The notes under the pieces are model-generated. The model was not told the origin of the DNA and did not search any database. It was given only the letters and a program-made list of their open reading frames with translations. The position numbers and the translations under genes were made by a program. From Bigelowiella natans CCMP2755 (Eukaryota; Cercozoa; Chlorarachniophyceae): a stretch of DNA of 57,500 bases. The stretch lies in the NCBI GenBank assembly GCA_000320545.1, contig ADNK01001186.1, forward strand, positions 12,501-70,000, written 5' to 3'. Shown here in pieces: positions 24,874-35,836 of this stretch (its first letter is position 1; each line of letters begins with the position of its first letter).

Positions 24874-26068
24874 TGTCCAAACAGATGAAACAATCGTTGA
24901 CGGATATCTATATACTCAGGTTGAGAAATAAATGGTGTGAATCCAAAGATTCTTCGCGTGCAACGAGGGCACCTCATGAGGTATTCCGCGCGACATAACG
25001 CGTGATATGAAGGGTCAATCTCATCATTGTTAACAACTGCAGCCTCTCGCGTTATCCAATCTTGCATCGCATATTCATGTATTTCACCTGAAGCTAGCGA
25101 CTTGCTTCGTAAGGAGTAGAGCGAGGAAGGGAACCATCATTTTGAGCCTTAAAGCTTACAAACAGAAAGTATGAAATCTGTGAGGTTTTATTTCTACGAC
25201 ATCCATATAAAGCTATTTGCATATTCGAAATGGACAAATCGTGGAGTAGTTACTTATTTCTTGAATTCATCTTATAACATCCACGATGCAATCTCGAAAA
25301 GAAGAGTGGATATAGTGCTTTCGAATTTTCAAAAATGTATGGAAGTCTCCGGCAGAAAAGTCCCGACGTGAAGTCGCGTAATAAAAACTTATTTTATCGG
25401 CACTTAAGCGTGTGAAAATGTAAGGCTCCCATTCGCCGTTGTCAGCATCCGATAGCCTCCGATTCTCTTCTATAATGAGTGGAACCCTTCCGTTTGCACA
25501 AAAATTAGTTCCCTTTGTCCAAGTTTTATGTTTTCAAAGATGACCTTTTCTCGGCCTAAAACATATGGCCAGATATTCCATTTTGAAATTCAGATACATC
25601 TCTCGCCAAATACATTTTAGGATTGTCAGTACAGGACATTGTTTACGCCCATTAATTTTGGATATTTCCGGTTGTCATATGAAGAATTCTAGTTTTGTGC
25701 TACGGAAAGTGTTTATAGGAAGGCCAATTTTCAGGTCGAAGTGATTTTTTGGATGATTTATGACAAAAAGAGACCATAAAATTAGTGTACGACTTCATGA
25801 TAAAGTCGAATTCTATCATACTAGATCTTAAGACATCGGGTAGGGTTCTCGTCAACTGACTCAGGACATTTCAAGCGCGTTGCCCGATAGTTTGTGCATC
25901 GCAAATTAAAAATGAGCTACATTTGGAAGTAATATTGGGACACTCAAGATGTCGTAGTATAAATATTGATTGCGCTCTTGGTTTGTACATGCCCATGTGG
26001 ATATGCTCTGAGTTGAAATTCAGCCCGCACTTCTACAATCCAAACCAGAACAACCCCCCACAGTCACG
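24874..26068. other. AT-rich spacer between divergent phosphatase and ChlP genes
   Basis: About 1.2 kb containing both upstream regions. It is AT-rich with no microsatellite and no recognisable coding region. A CAG just before the ChlP start (near 26063) could be a 5'UTR acceptor, but no matching donor was identified. Confidence 0.5.
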
Positions 26069-27691
26069 ATGTATTCCTCCATCGAGACCTCTGCAATCCC
26101 TCGTGCCCCTGCACGGAAGTCGCGCATGCTTATGGTGGGCGTTGTTCTCGTCGGCATTGTATGCTTAGTTAGTTTCGCTGCAAACCCTCTTGGAACGGCA
26201 ATCGTACCATCATCGGCTTCCAGGAGCATGTATCGCGCTGGCCCTTCGACTTCCTCCATTCCAAGGGGGGCTAGTGGAATTAGCTCCAGCTCAATGGGTG
26301 CCATGGGAGCTATAAATAACCACAACTTGAAGAAAATGCCAAAGGGAACCAAGTTTCACTGCAACTGGGTTGCTGGTGAGCGCAATTTGAAGGGACATGC
26401 TAAAGCTGATGGATCTAAGTATCGCGTTGCTGTGATTGGTGGTGGCCCCTCCGGTTCAGCTGCAGCAGAAATCTTCGCAAAGGAAAAGGGAATTGATACC
26501 TTCATTTTTGAGCGTAAGATGGACAATGTGAAGCCTTGTGGTGGCGCTATTCCGCTTTGCATGGTTGACGAATTCGACCTTCCAGAGAGCGTCATCGACC
26601 GTAAGGTGCGCAAGATGAAGATGATATCCCCTTCCAACCGTGTGGTTGACGTCGGGCGCACTCTTAAGCCTAATGAGTACATCGGTATGTGTCGGCGTGA
26701 GGTACTAGATGGGTTCATGCGCAACCGTTCCGTCGACCTTGGCGCTGTCCCCATCAACGGCCTCGTGACCAAGATTGACGTACCAAGAGGTGACTCTGAT
26801 CCCTACGTGATTCACTACCAAGATTACGGTGATAAGACCGCAGGTGGTGCTGGAACTCCAAAAACTATGGAATTCGACGTACTAGTTGGTGCTGATGGTG
26901 CTAACTCCCGAGTCGCGAAAGCTATTGATGCTGGGGAGTATAACTATGCTATTGCATTCCAGGAGCGAATTGCGATTGATGAAGAGAAGATGGAATACTA
27001 CAAGGACCTAGCTGAGATGTATGTGGGTGATGATGTCTCTCCTGACTTTTACGCTTGGGTATTCCCTAAATACGATCACGTTGGTGTTGGTACTGGAACT
27101 GTCGTGAACAGACCCGACATTCCAAAATACCAGAAGGCTATTCGCGAGCGTGCAAAGGATAGGCTTGAGGGTGGAAAGATCATTAAGGTGGAGGCACATC
27201 CTATCCCTGAACATCCTCGTCCTCGCCGCGTCCAAGGCCGTGCTGCCCTCGTAGGTGATGCTGCCGGATACGTGACTAAATGCTCTGGCGAGGGTATCTA
27301 CTTCGCAGCAAAGAGTGGACGCATGGCTGCCCAGGCCATTGTGCAACTCATGCAGGGTGGCACTCGTCTTCCAACTCAGCAGGAGATCGAGGATACATAT
27401 ATTGCAGACTATGACAAAAAGTACCAAGCCACCTATGTTGTACTCGACCTCCTCCAGAAGGTATTCTACAGCTCGAATGCTGCCCGCGAGGCATTCGTTG
27501 AGATGTGTGATTCTGACTACGTGCAGAAGGTCACCTTCGATTCCTACTTATACAAGACTGTGCAGGGAGGCAATCCTGTTGATGACATTAAGCTGCTCTT
27601 CAGCACCGTCGGATCCATCTTCCGTGCACAGGCTACCACACCAAAGGACCGTGAGTTCTCAAACCCTGTGGAGTCTTTGAAGAGATTGTAA
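26069..27691 (+). CDS. chlP: Geranylgeranyl diphosphate/chlorophyll reductase, plastid-targeted
   Basis: A 540-residue intronless protein. ChlP reduces three double bonds of the geranylgeranyl chain with NADPH to give phytyl for chlorophyll and tocopherol, at plastid membranes. The mature domain starts with the FAD dinucleotide motif VAVIGGGPSGSAAAEIF (about residue 120) and continues with KPCGGAIPLCMVDEFDLP, VLVGADGANSRVAKAI and VGDAAGYVTKCSGEGIYFAA, all typical of the family. The first roughly 115 residues are extra: a hydrophobic segment MLMVGVVLVGIVCLVSFAAN (about residues 20-39) followed by a Ser/Arg-rich region. This is the signal-plus-transit-peptide arrangement used for complex plastids. 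Codons are uniformly regular, unlike the neighbouring intron-rich genes, as expected of a highly expressed gene. Confidence 0.97.
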   Translation: MYSSIETSAIPRAPARKSRMLMVGVVLVGIVCLVSFAANPLGTAIVPSSASRSMYRAGPSTSSIPRGASGISSSSMGAMGAINNHNLKKMPKGTKFHCNWVAGERNLKGHAKADGSKYRVAVIGGGPSGSAAAEIFAKEKGIDTFIFERKMDNVKPCGGAIPLCMVDEFDLPESVIDRKVRKMKMISPSNRVVDVGRTLKPNEYIGMCRREVLDGFMRNRSVDLGAVPINGLVTKIDVPRGDSDPYVIHYQDYGDKTAGGAGTPKTMEFDVLVGADGANSRVAKAIDAGEYNYAIAFQERIAIDEEKMEYYKDLAEMYVGDDVSPDFYAWVFPKYDHVGVGTGTVVNRPDIPKYQKAIRERAKDRLEGGKIIKVEAHPIPEHPRPRRVQGRAALVGDAAGYVTKCSGEGIYFAAKSGRMAAQAIVQLMQGGTRLPTQQEIEDTYIADYDKKYQATYVVLDLLQKVFYSSNAAREAFVEMCDSDYVQKVTFDSYLYKTVQGGNPVDDIKLLFSTVGSIFRAQATTPKDREFSNPVESLKRL

Positions 27692-29980
27692 GGACCGATA
27701 AATATTATGTAAGATGAAAGTGGATTTGTTCACCATTTTGTCTTCTACGATTATCACATCATCACCATGTCGAAATTAGAGTGATCGCCGTGTCTATGCA
27801 TCACAACTCTTCTTCTGGGCGAGTTGACGAGATCGATAATATTCTGATGATTCGGTCTGTCGCTAGAAATTTTCTCCACCTCCAACAACTGTTATATCCA
27901 AAGCTTGTGGGGCTTTTAACGTACTTATGAGCGAAGCTATTGTCCAATGGAAATACGACTACTGTTCATATGTTTATACTGACTAATAAAAATGCATTAA
28001 AAGAAAGACTGTTATTTACTATGACATGCCGAGCATGTGGACATGAGCTATACAAGCAATAACCACCCCTAGACCACACCGAAAGCCGAACACGCACACA
28101 CAGTGCAAGCGATGTGCGTGAATGCCGCTAACGTCACTTATCGACAGACTAGAGACGAGATCATGCATGCACACTGTGATGAATCATGCATCTCTAGATC
28201 TAGCATTGCACATGATCGAGAGTGTCATGTGTCTAGTTGTAGTTGCCAAGATCAGCATGTAACATGGATGATGACACAAACTTTTTGTGCATCTGTTTCG
28301 TCAGGGCTAGAGGGCCTCATCCGTGATGGACACAGCTAGACAGTGCCACAATGACACAATGCACACCAGACACGTCCAGACATCGTGTTCACAGAATCGC
28401 GTTGTCTGCAATCGACATCGTGTTGTGGTGTTGAAAGAGTGTGCAGAAAGAAACTGTGATGATCTGCTGATCGACAACGTTTCCAAAGTGTTGCACGACA
28501 CTTGCAAGTTGTGAAACGCAGGGCCCAGCTGAGCCAGCTGCTGAAAACAGCGAGGACTGACTGGTGAAACCAGCATGATTGAAAAATGGTGTGTTGGCAG
28601 GCCACCAGGACACAAGCAAACAGCACGACGTGCCAGCTGACGTGTGGCGTGCAGCGTGGGCTGCTGCTGTCGTTGTGCGAACAACGTGCTTGCAATTGAG
28701 AACCCACGTTTCCAGGTTTGCACACGTCGTTGATGTGAACGAAAACGAATGGATTGATTTTGACACAGACATGACTTGAGACAATCTTGCAAGTGCATCT
28801 AAGTCAGGGGAAGCCCACAACAGACACAGCAATGGCATGCATGATGCACGGGGAAAAATCCAAAAAAAGTCAGGAATTGGCTTCCAGCAGAACACCATGC
28901 TGTGCATTGTGATTGGAGTTGTGTTGCTTGCATGCGCATGCTTGCTGCATGTTGACATGTGGCTAGACAATGAATTTGAACTCACATCGCAGGCCCGCAA
29001 CACTCGCTGCTGCGCTAGCTAGCCAGGCTGCTGCGTCATCGCAACATTGAGATGATGACATGATGACGCACTGAAAAATGAAGTCGAGACAGCGCCCCCT
29101 GTCTCGACTTTCTGCATCACCTAGTCACAGAATGCTCGTTGTTCGAACTGATGCCAGTTTCGAGTGCCATTCACATGCTGGCATGGCTCCCTGTGCGATG
29201 TGCGTGCAGACTTGGACGCGTGCTTTTGCATGCAGCCAAGCGCACACGTGGATTCATCAACAATTTTTCATCGCGACGTCCATCTCGACTTTCATGCATT
29301 TCCCGCTCCACTGCTGCATGCTGATCTTGGCATCTTGGCGAGCAGCCGACCCCTTCTGGCCTTTCATTTTTTCCCGCCAAACTGCATGCTGATCTTGGCA
29401 AGTGGCCTGCAAGTCTGGAAGTGAGAGAAAAAGTGCACGTGTCAATGTGTGCACGTGTCTCCAATCTGGTGTGACGTGTGATCGCAGTCCCAGCAGTGAG
29501 GAAAGGTGGTCAGAAAGAACCACGCAACCCCACTCAAGCACTGCTCATGCTGGAGCGGACACACGCGTGATCTGTCAGGGTCTAGGTAACTCAAGATTCG
29601 TGCACGTTGGTTCGCTAGTTCGGCATGCCAACGCAAGACATGCGCTCTGCAGTGCTGGTGCTGCAGCACGAGCACTGGCAACACGCATTGCAAGCTGAAC
29701 CAGCTGGCCAGTGAAAGCGCATCATGCGCAGCACCGGCAAAACTGAATGCACTTCAAGCAGGCTAGCAGGACTGGAGTCAACAGAGCTAGAGAGGCGGGG
29801 CACGTCTAGCTGACATCGCATCGCACCGAAAGAATTGTGTGATGTTGCCGCGTGTCCACAATTGCGCACCCACAGCCGTGTGCGTCCACTTTTGCCAAGA
29901 AATTCCTGAACGAAAGCTCTGTCAAAACGGCTGTCTGCGACCAGGTCACCAGAAGGTTCACCGTGAACAAGAGCTCTGGT
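27692..29980. other. Spacer downstream of ChlP
   Basis: The first 350 bases are the AT-rich ChlP 3' region (AATAAA-like words near 27985). From about 28050 the composition shifts to TG/CA-rich sequence with many GCATGC and TGCATG words and some GCTAGC, resembling the spacers at 21 kb and 33 kb. Overlapping open frames on both strands here show no family features and look like composition artefacts. Confidence 0.6.
29081..29110. repeat. Perfect 12-bp inverted repeat with 6-base loop
   Basis: AAGTCGAGACAG at 29081-29092 and its exact reverse complement CTGTCTCGACTT at 29099-29110 flank the loop CGCCCC. This is a strong hairpin-forming palindrome inside an otherwise noncoding spacer. Confidence 0.95.
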
Positions 29981-29981
29981 T

Positions 29982-30290
29982 TTGAAGGAGGTGGAACTAT
30001 CCGTGAAGGAGGTTGCACAGGCTGTGTGCGAACCATGCACCAATGACGTGAGCAAGGCAGGCACAACCTCATCCAAGAGAGAGTTGTTGAACTTTGCATT
30101 TGAAATGGGAAAACAACATTGCCAAATGACGGTCAGTGACAGCAATCCCGGTGTCACATCGGGACAAAACATCGGAGAAGAAGCGAGGAGATCCGGTGCC
30201 GCATCACAATTCGCGAAGCTTCGGTTGTCGAAAGAGGCGTTGCACAACCCTAACATTTTCTTGGAAATCACCCAAAATGTTTCCAATTAA
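29982..30290 (+). CDS. Open frame of about 100 residues, unrecognised
   Basis: ATG-to-TAA frame upstream of EFL with a fairly protein-like composition (ELLNFAFEMGKQHCQ, then SKEALHNPNIFLEITQ). It could be a real small gene or exon. The opposite strand is open over the same stretch, which weakens the case. No motif is recognised. Confidence 0.2.
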   Translation: MKEVELSVKEVAQAVCEPCTNDVSKAGTTSSKRELLNFAFEMGKQHCQMTVSDSNPGVTSGQNIGEEARRSGAASQFAKLRLSKEALHNPNIFLEITQNVSN

Positions 30291-30862
30291 TTCAATGCCG
30301 ATAATTTATTGTCCATTAAATGATAATGAATCTCTTTTTTGTACATCTACTCATGTAACCGATCAATTAATTTTTTATTTAAAAAAATATTTGTAAAGAA
30401 CGATATTATGGAATGAAGAAAGTGAGTTTTGGCCCCAGATATGCGCTTTAACCTTTATGATGTGAAAAATTATAAAATTTAGGCATCATATCCACTTGTA
30501 CCAACCCAAATGTGACAAATATAAATCTTACATATAATTTATCGGCCGCGATATTAACTCTCGGATAAAAAGTATATTAGAATATCACCGTGGCTTCGCA
30601 TCCATTCGTAGCTGCGCGATAATACTTATCAAAAACCAACTCGAGTAGAACCCCACCCCTTGTTACACACCACCTATTCACATACGTCTCTCTTTACTTA
30701 GTGATGTGACAACTTCACAACTTCATCGCAAATATATAATGGTTGTTTTTCTTTTGAAAACTGTTTCATTTAACGATTTGTTTGAAGCTTCTTTAGATTC
30801 GTTACATCTTGAGCTGCGTTGTAAATGATCCATTTTCTTTTTGTTTATGTTAGATCTGAACT

Positions 30863-32404
30863 ATGGAGAACCGTTTGGCAGCAGACCCAAAGAACCTTCG
30901 AAAGGATGTCGCTGATAAGCCTCACCTTGGCGTTGTCATCGTCGGTCACGTCGATGCTGGAAAATCCACCACCACCGGACACCTCCTTTTCGAGCTCGGT
31001 ACTATGGACGAACGTGCAAAAGCCGATTTGATTGCGAAGGCAAAGGAAATGAAGAAAGAATCCTTCGCCTTCGCTTTTTTCATGGACAAGCAGAAGGAGG
31101 AGCGCGAGCGTGGTGTCACAATCTCTTGTACCACCAAGGAATTCCACACTACCAACTTCCATTACACCGTCATTGACGCTCCTGGACACAAGGACTTCAT
31201 TAAGAACATGATTTCCGGTGCCTCCCAGGCTGATGTAGCCCTTCTTATGGTTCCTGCAAAGAAGGGAGGTTTCGAGGCTGCTATCCAGAAGGGAGAAGGT
31301 GGTGATGCAGCAAATAAGGGTCAAACCCGCCACCACGCTGAGCTTACTAAGCTTCTTGGAATTCAGCAAATCATCGTGGGAGTCAACAAGATGGACGAAA
31401 AATCTGTGAAGTACGACCAAGCACGTTACAAGGAAATCAAGAAGAACATGCTTAGCATGCTTAAGCAGTCTGGTTGGAAAATCAACGGAAAGCTTACAAA
31501 GGAACTTAAGGAAGCTGGTAAGAAGAAGGGACCTAATCTCATTCCCGTCATCCCTATTTCCGGTTGGTGTGGAGACAACCTTATCGTTCCTTCCACCAAG
31601 ATGCCATGGTTCAACAAGAAAGGATGGACCGCAACCACTCCATCCGGCGTCAAGACCAAGGGAGAGACTCTTTTCCAGGCTCTAGATCAGTTCGTTGAGC
31701 CTGTTACACGTGACCTCGAAAAGCCTCTTCGTTGCCCACTTTCAGGAGTTATTAAGATGTCCGCTGGTACCGTCATTACTGGCCGTATCGAACAGGGAAA
31801 ACTTGAGAAGGAAATTAAGACCAAAACTGGTGTCACTGGTACCCCAGTCAAGTTCTTTCCTTCTGGTTTGAAGGCAAAGGTGTTCTCGATCGAAGCACAC
31901 CACAGATCCCAAGCTAAGGCTGTTGCCGGTGATAACGTCGGTATCTGCATTAAGGGTCTACCAAAGGGTGTTTTCCCTAAACCTGGTGAGGTTATGACGC
32001 TCCTTGAGGACGACTCTGGTCTTGGTAAGACCGAGTGGTTCACTGTTGACGTGAAGGTTCAGGGGCATCCTGGAAAGCTCAAGGTAGGATACACTCCTCT
32101 TGTCCTCGTCCGAACTGCCAAGTGTCCTTGCAAAGTTACCAAGATCAACTGGAAAGTCACAAAGGCTAACCAGAAGCTAATGAAGTCCAAGAAGGAACTT
32201 GATAAGTACAAGGAAGAAGAAGCCAAGTTCATTCAGAAGGGAGATCTTGCTTCGATTACATTTGAGCCTCAAATGCCTTTTGTCGTGTCAAAGCTTTCCG
32301 ATTGCGAGGGACTTGGACGCGTCGCTGTCCTTGAATCTAACTCTCTAGTTATGATCGGTAAGATTACGGACTGCAAGAACAACCCAGTTAAGACAGTTTC
32401 TTAA
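30863..32404 (+). CDS. EFL: Elongation factor-like GTPase (EFL, EF-1alpha paralogue)
   Basis: A 513-residue intronless translational GTPase that would deliver aminoacyl-tRNA to the ribosome in place of EF-1alpha. G1 motif GHVDAGKST, switch region RERGVTISCTTKEF, G3 DAPGHKDF and G4 NKMD are visible, followed by beta-barrel domains 2 and 3 (for example SAGTVITGRIEQGKL). EFL rather than EF-1alpha is indicated by the stretches DKPHLGVVIVGHVDAGKS, SFAFAFFMDKQKEERERG and ISGWCGDNLI, which follow EFL sequences. The N-terminal extension of about 20 residues and the inserted GFEAAIQKGEG region also fit. A CAT-TTTCTTTTTGTTTATGTTAG acceptor-like run just before the start suggests a 5'UTR intron. Codon use is highly regular, as in ChlP. 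Confidence 0.96.
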   Translation: MENRLAADPKNLRKDVADKPHLGVVIVGHVDAGKSTTTGHLLFELGTMDERAKADLIAKAKEMKKESFAFAFFMDKQKEERERGVTISCTTKEFHTTNFHYTVIDAPGHKDFIKNMISGASQADVALLMVPAKKGGFEAAIQKGEGGDAANKGQTRHHAELTKLLGIQQIIVGVNKMDEKSVKYDQARYKEIKKNMLSMLKQSGWKINGKLTKELKEAGKKKGPNLIPVIPISGWCGDNLIVPSTKMPWFNKKGWTATTPSGVKTKGETLFQALDQFVEPVTRDLEKPLRCPLSGVIKMSAGTVITGRIEQGKLEKEIKTKTGVTGTPVKFFPSGLKAKVFSIEAHHRSQAKAVAGDNVGICIKGLPKGVFPKPGEVMTLLEDDSGLGKTEWFTVDVKVQGHPGKLKVGYTPLVLVRTAKCPCKVTKINWKVTKANQKLMKSKKELDKYKEEEAKFIQKGDLASITFEPQMPFVVSKLSDCEGLGRVAVLESNSLVMIGKITDCKNNPVKTVS

Positions 32405-34141
32405 TTATGATGATAGCTAGTGACATTGGAATTGTCTTATGCACCATGTTATTACCTCTTAAAATTGCAATTTGATTCTATCAAAAATGAGAATAAGATT
32501 ATGTCGGACGCCTGCAACCATGTTACGCCAGTCGAACCCTCGCGCAATTTGGACGCTCCTTCAGCGAACCCGTCGCTTTTTGGTCATGAGCGGGGCGCGG
32601 TGCAGAATGTAAAATGCGGTCATGCACAAAGGTCCTGCATTCGATCATCATGCATGGATTGCAGGCTTGCGCACGCATAGCATGCATGCACACATGTTGC
32701 ATTTCGTTTGTTTGCAGGCACGTGCAGCCATCTAATGCAAGCCATCACAATTCACATTGGGCAAACGCGCACATTTTCACAAAATCACATCTTGCCTACT
32801 AACTAGCCAAACCGTGTAACATTGGGCTGTGTGACGAGCGGGGCCATGATGACATGTGCGCACATGTGGCCAGGAGCAACGCGCATGTGCACGGAATCGA
32901 TGTGATGCAAGTTTTGTGTTCAATCTCGTTCTAGTTTTCGAGAAATTCCAGCTTCATTGCCCAAAATTCAGCCATCTAAGCTGCGTGCCATGCAAGCAGG
33001 AGTTGCAGGAAACTGTTCCTCTGAGCTGTTGATCAAGACCCAGCTAGCCAGCCTGACATGCAGCACAAGGTGTTGGGCCCAAATCCAAAATCTCGAGGAG
33101 ACACCTCAGTTTTTGTGTTTTGAAAAGTGGGCAAAATTGGGGAATCAGAGTTTTCACTTTTTCAAGAAAAAGCAAAAGCCAACTCTCCCATTGGCACGAA
33201 TGCTCAGAAGCGCGCACGCACAGCCAAAAACGATGAAAAGCTGCTGAAAGCACTGGCTAGCTGGTCAAACGAGTCCAGCAGGAGTGTCAATGTGTCGACA
33301 TTTTGTGTGTTCCCACGTGCCGCACACCGAGAATTTTCACAAATGATCAAATTCAATTGAGCCAAATTGAAGTGCGCAATGACAGCTGCACGTTGAGCAA
33401 AAAATTGTCGAAAAACATCATCTAGTTTTTGAGACAGCTCACTTTTTGTGTCGATGTTGCACATTTGGGCAAGATGTGATGCATCGTACGTGCTAGCGTG
33501 AGTTTTCTCGCGGTAACCACAACGCACTAAAAGCGCATTGCGCTTTTGTGCAGCTCTAGAGCTAGTGTGCCTACAATGATGCATGCTAGCATGCAACAAG
33601 GTCATCGATCGCTAGCTGCTAGCTAGCTAGCTAGCGCAGATGCGATCGATCACACCATAGATGCATGCGCACGTGTCGTACGTACGTAGTAGTAGTCATC
33701 GTGCGCTGCTAGCTAGCTAGTGTGTACACAAGTTCAATGGATCGCTAGCTAGGTCGATGTCGATCGAGTAGTGATGCACGTGTGGTGCGTGCGCACGTGC
33801 ACGCGCAAGCAGGGCATTGAATTAGCAAATGTGCACAATCATCATGCACATTATTGCTAGCATAGTCACAAATGTATAGGTACACCACATCTTGGAATAA
33901 CTTTGTTCTAGACTCATATGATGTTGCTTCGCGGCAAATAAGAGTTACGTACTAGTCAAGTAGTAGTGTGACCTATGCAAAGGAGATGATGGTATCATTC
34001 CATTTAGACCAAACGCATGCCATTCGCTGATAAGCTATATGCAATGTCTAGATGTAGCTAGCAGTTTATGTGCGGCCCCATGGAGAGTGCGACGTCCTCC
34101 AACTTGACGTTGCAAAATCAAAGTGGGAACGCACCTTCGTA
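32405..34141. other. Spacer after EFL with GCTAGC/GCATGC clusters
   Basis: Noncoding. The proximal part is TG/CA-rich. Between about 33580 and 33760 GCTAGC occurs about nine times (overlaps counted), together with CGATCG and GCATGC palindromes. EFL and AspH are convergent across this spacer. Confidence 0.8.
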
Positions 34142-34529
34142 TCATATTAAGGGCGTCAGGAAAATGGGGGGAAAAAAATCATGCACTAATAATACATTTG
34201 TTGGAATATTCGGCACTATTGCCTCCCCTATGCGACATCGGTTATGTGCTGTTTTCACACGCAGCGTGGCAAGCCAATCTGTGGATGTTCTCTAATATAT
34301 GTTCCCATGCGCAGAATGGTAAGAATTGGAGGCACACACACACACACACACACGTCTTAACACTAGCACCTGCTCTCGGTCTTCGGGGGAGAGATGTGGA
34401 TGCCAGATGTCCAGCAACAGCACCACACGATCCTCCTGAGACTCGTTCCAAACCTGCACTCAAAGATATCGATGATTAAATAACATTATCCTACTACTAC
34501 TACTACTACTACTACTACAACTATACACG

Positions 34530-34582
<53 letters not shown>

Positions 34583-35557
34583 GGGGGGGGGAGAGAAAAC
34601 AACCCATCGTTACATAAACAACGAAAACGGGTGAATAACGAAAACGGGTGAATAGGAAAATCACGGATCAATGGTGTTTCATCGCTCAACAATTATATCA
34701 GATAGCTCACCGACACACACTATAATCTTTCTAGAGTATTGAGATCCTCCCCCCTCCCCCCCTCCCCCTTCCTTTTCTGCATCTATTTCCAAAATGAAAA
34801 ATGGAAGCTGACTCTCTTCTGCCTCACCTCATGGTCGTAAGAGTCGTCGAGAACCAAGACTTTGCCCTATCGATTCAACGAGTTATTATTATAATAATGG
34901 TGACGGTCGTGATAACTATAACCATCATCGAAGAACAAAAGGAGAAAGGACAGAAAGTGCAAGCCTTGCAACTGCTACTTCTACTACCACTACTAATAGT
35001 AGTACGTATTAGGGGAGAGGAAAATGAACAATATGCAGGTGCTATATGTGCCCTTGAAACATTCCCATATCCGCCATATGTGCCCTTGAAACATTCCCAT
35101 ATCCGCCAGCTCACAACAGCAACCCAACAAACCACCATAAATGCTACATATCCTTTGCTAATATTTGAAATGATGTTTCATTCGCTTCTTGTAGGTGCGG
35201 CTAGCGGGTAACAGGTAAGACCTTCTCCCATTCCAATGTCAACTTGCCAGCCTATACATAGGGAGAGGGGGAGCGATGGGATTAGTAGCGGTAGTAGTAA
35301 TAGTGGCGGCTATGGTAGCGAGTAGAGCGAAGAAGATGATGCCTCGGAGCATAAAAGAAAGATAGGGTGTACAAATCCCATGCGAGGTTTCTCTTCATTT
35401 TGTTTTCAATTACAAGTGGAATAATACCCGTATCCGGGCGACCGGTTTTCGAGGCAAAATGATGGGAAGATGCAGCCGCAGCCTATGATTACTTGGACCT
35501 TCCGCGAATTCGGGGGAAACGCAAAAACAGAGATGCAAATATATAAGTAAATGTTTT

Positions 35558-35593
<36 letters not shown>

Positions 35594-35802
35594 CATGAAT
35601 CTATAGTGTACTTCCTAGATGCATATAAAATCGGTGATCGCGCTTATGCTGATATTGTTTCATCGTGCTCCTTCTCACCGCAATGCGGCCTGAGGTGGGA
35701 GCTCGAAGCCAAAATGGAGAACTCCATCGAGCCCTGGAGACATGGTAGTAAGGGGAATACGACAACAAGCGTTGTATTCTAATCACAACGCACACGCACA
35801 GC

Positions 35803-35836
<34 letters not shown>

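Noticed and set aside
28389-29003. Long open frame on the minus strand in the ChlP-EFL spacer
   Set aside because: Several frames on both strands are open here, composition is TG/CA-biased, and no domain or motif pattern is visible.
29615-30286. 223-residue minus-strand open frame upstream of EFL
   Set aside because: Ser/Cys/His-rich without family features, and overlaps an open frame on the opposite strand. Likely a composition artefact.
30700-30862. Dinoflagellate-type spliced-leader remnant upstream of intronless EFL
   Set aside because: No sequence resembling the conserved leader was seen before the start codon, and introns in neighbours use ordinary GT-AG sites.
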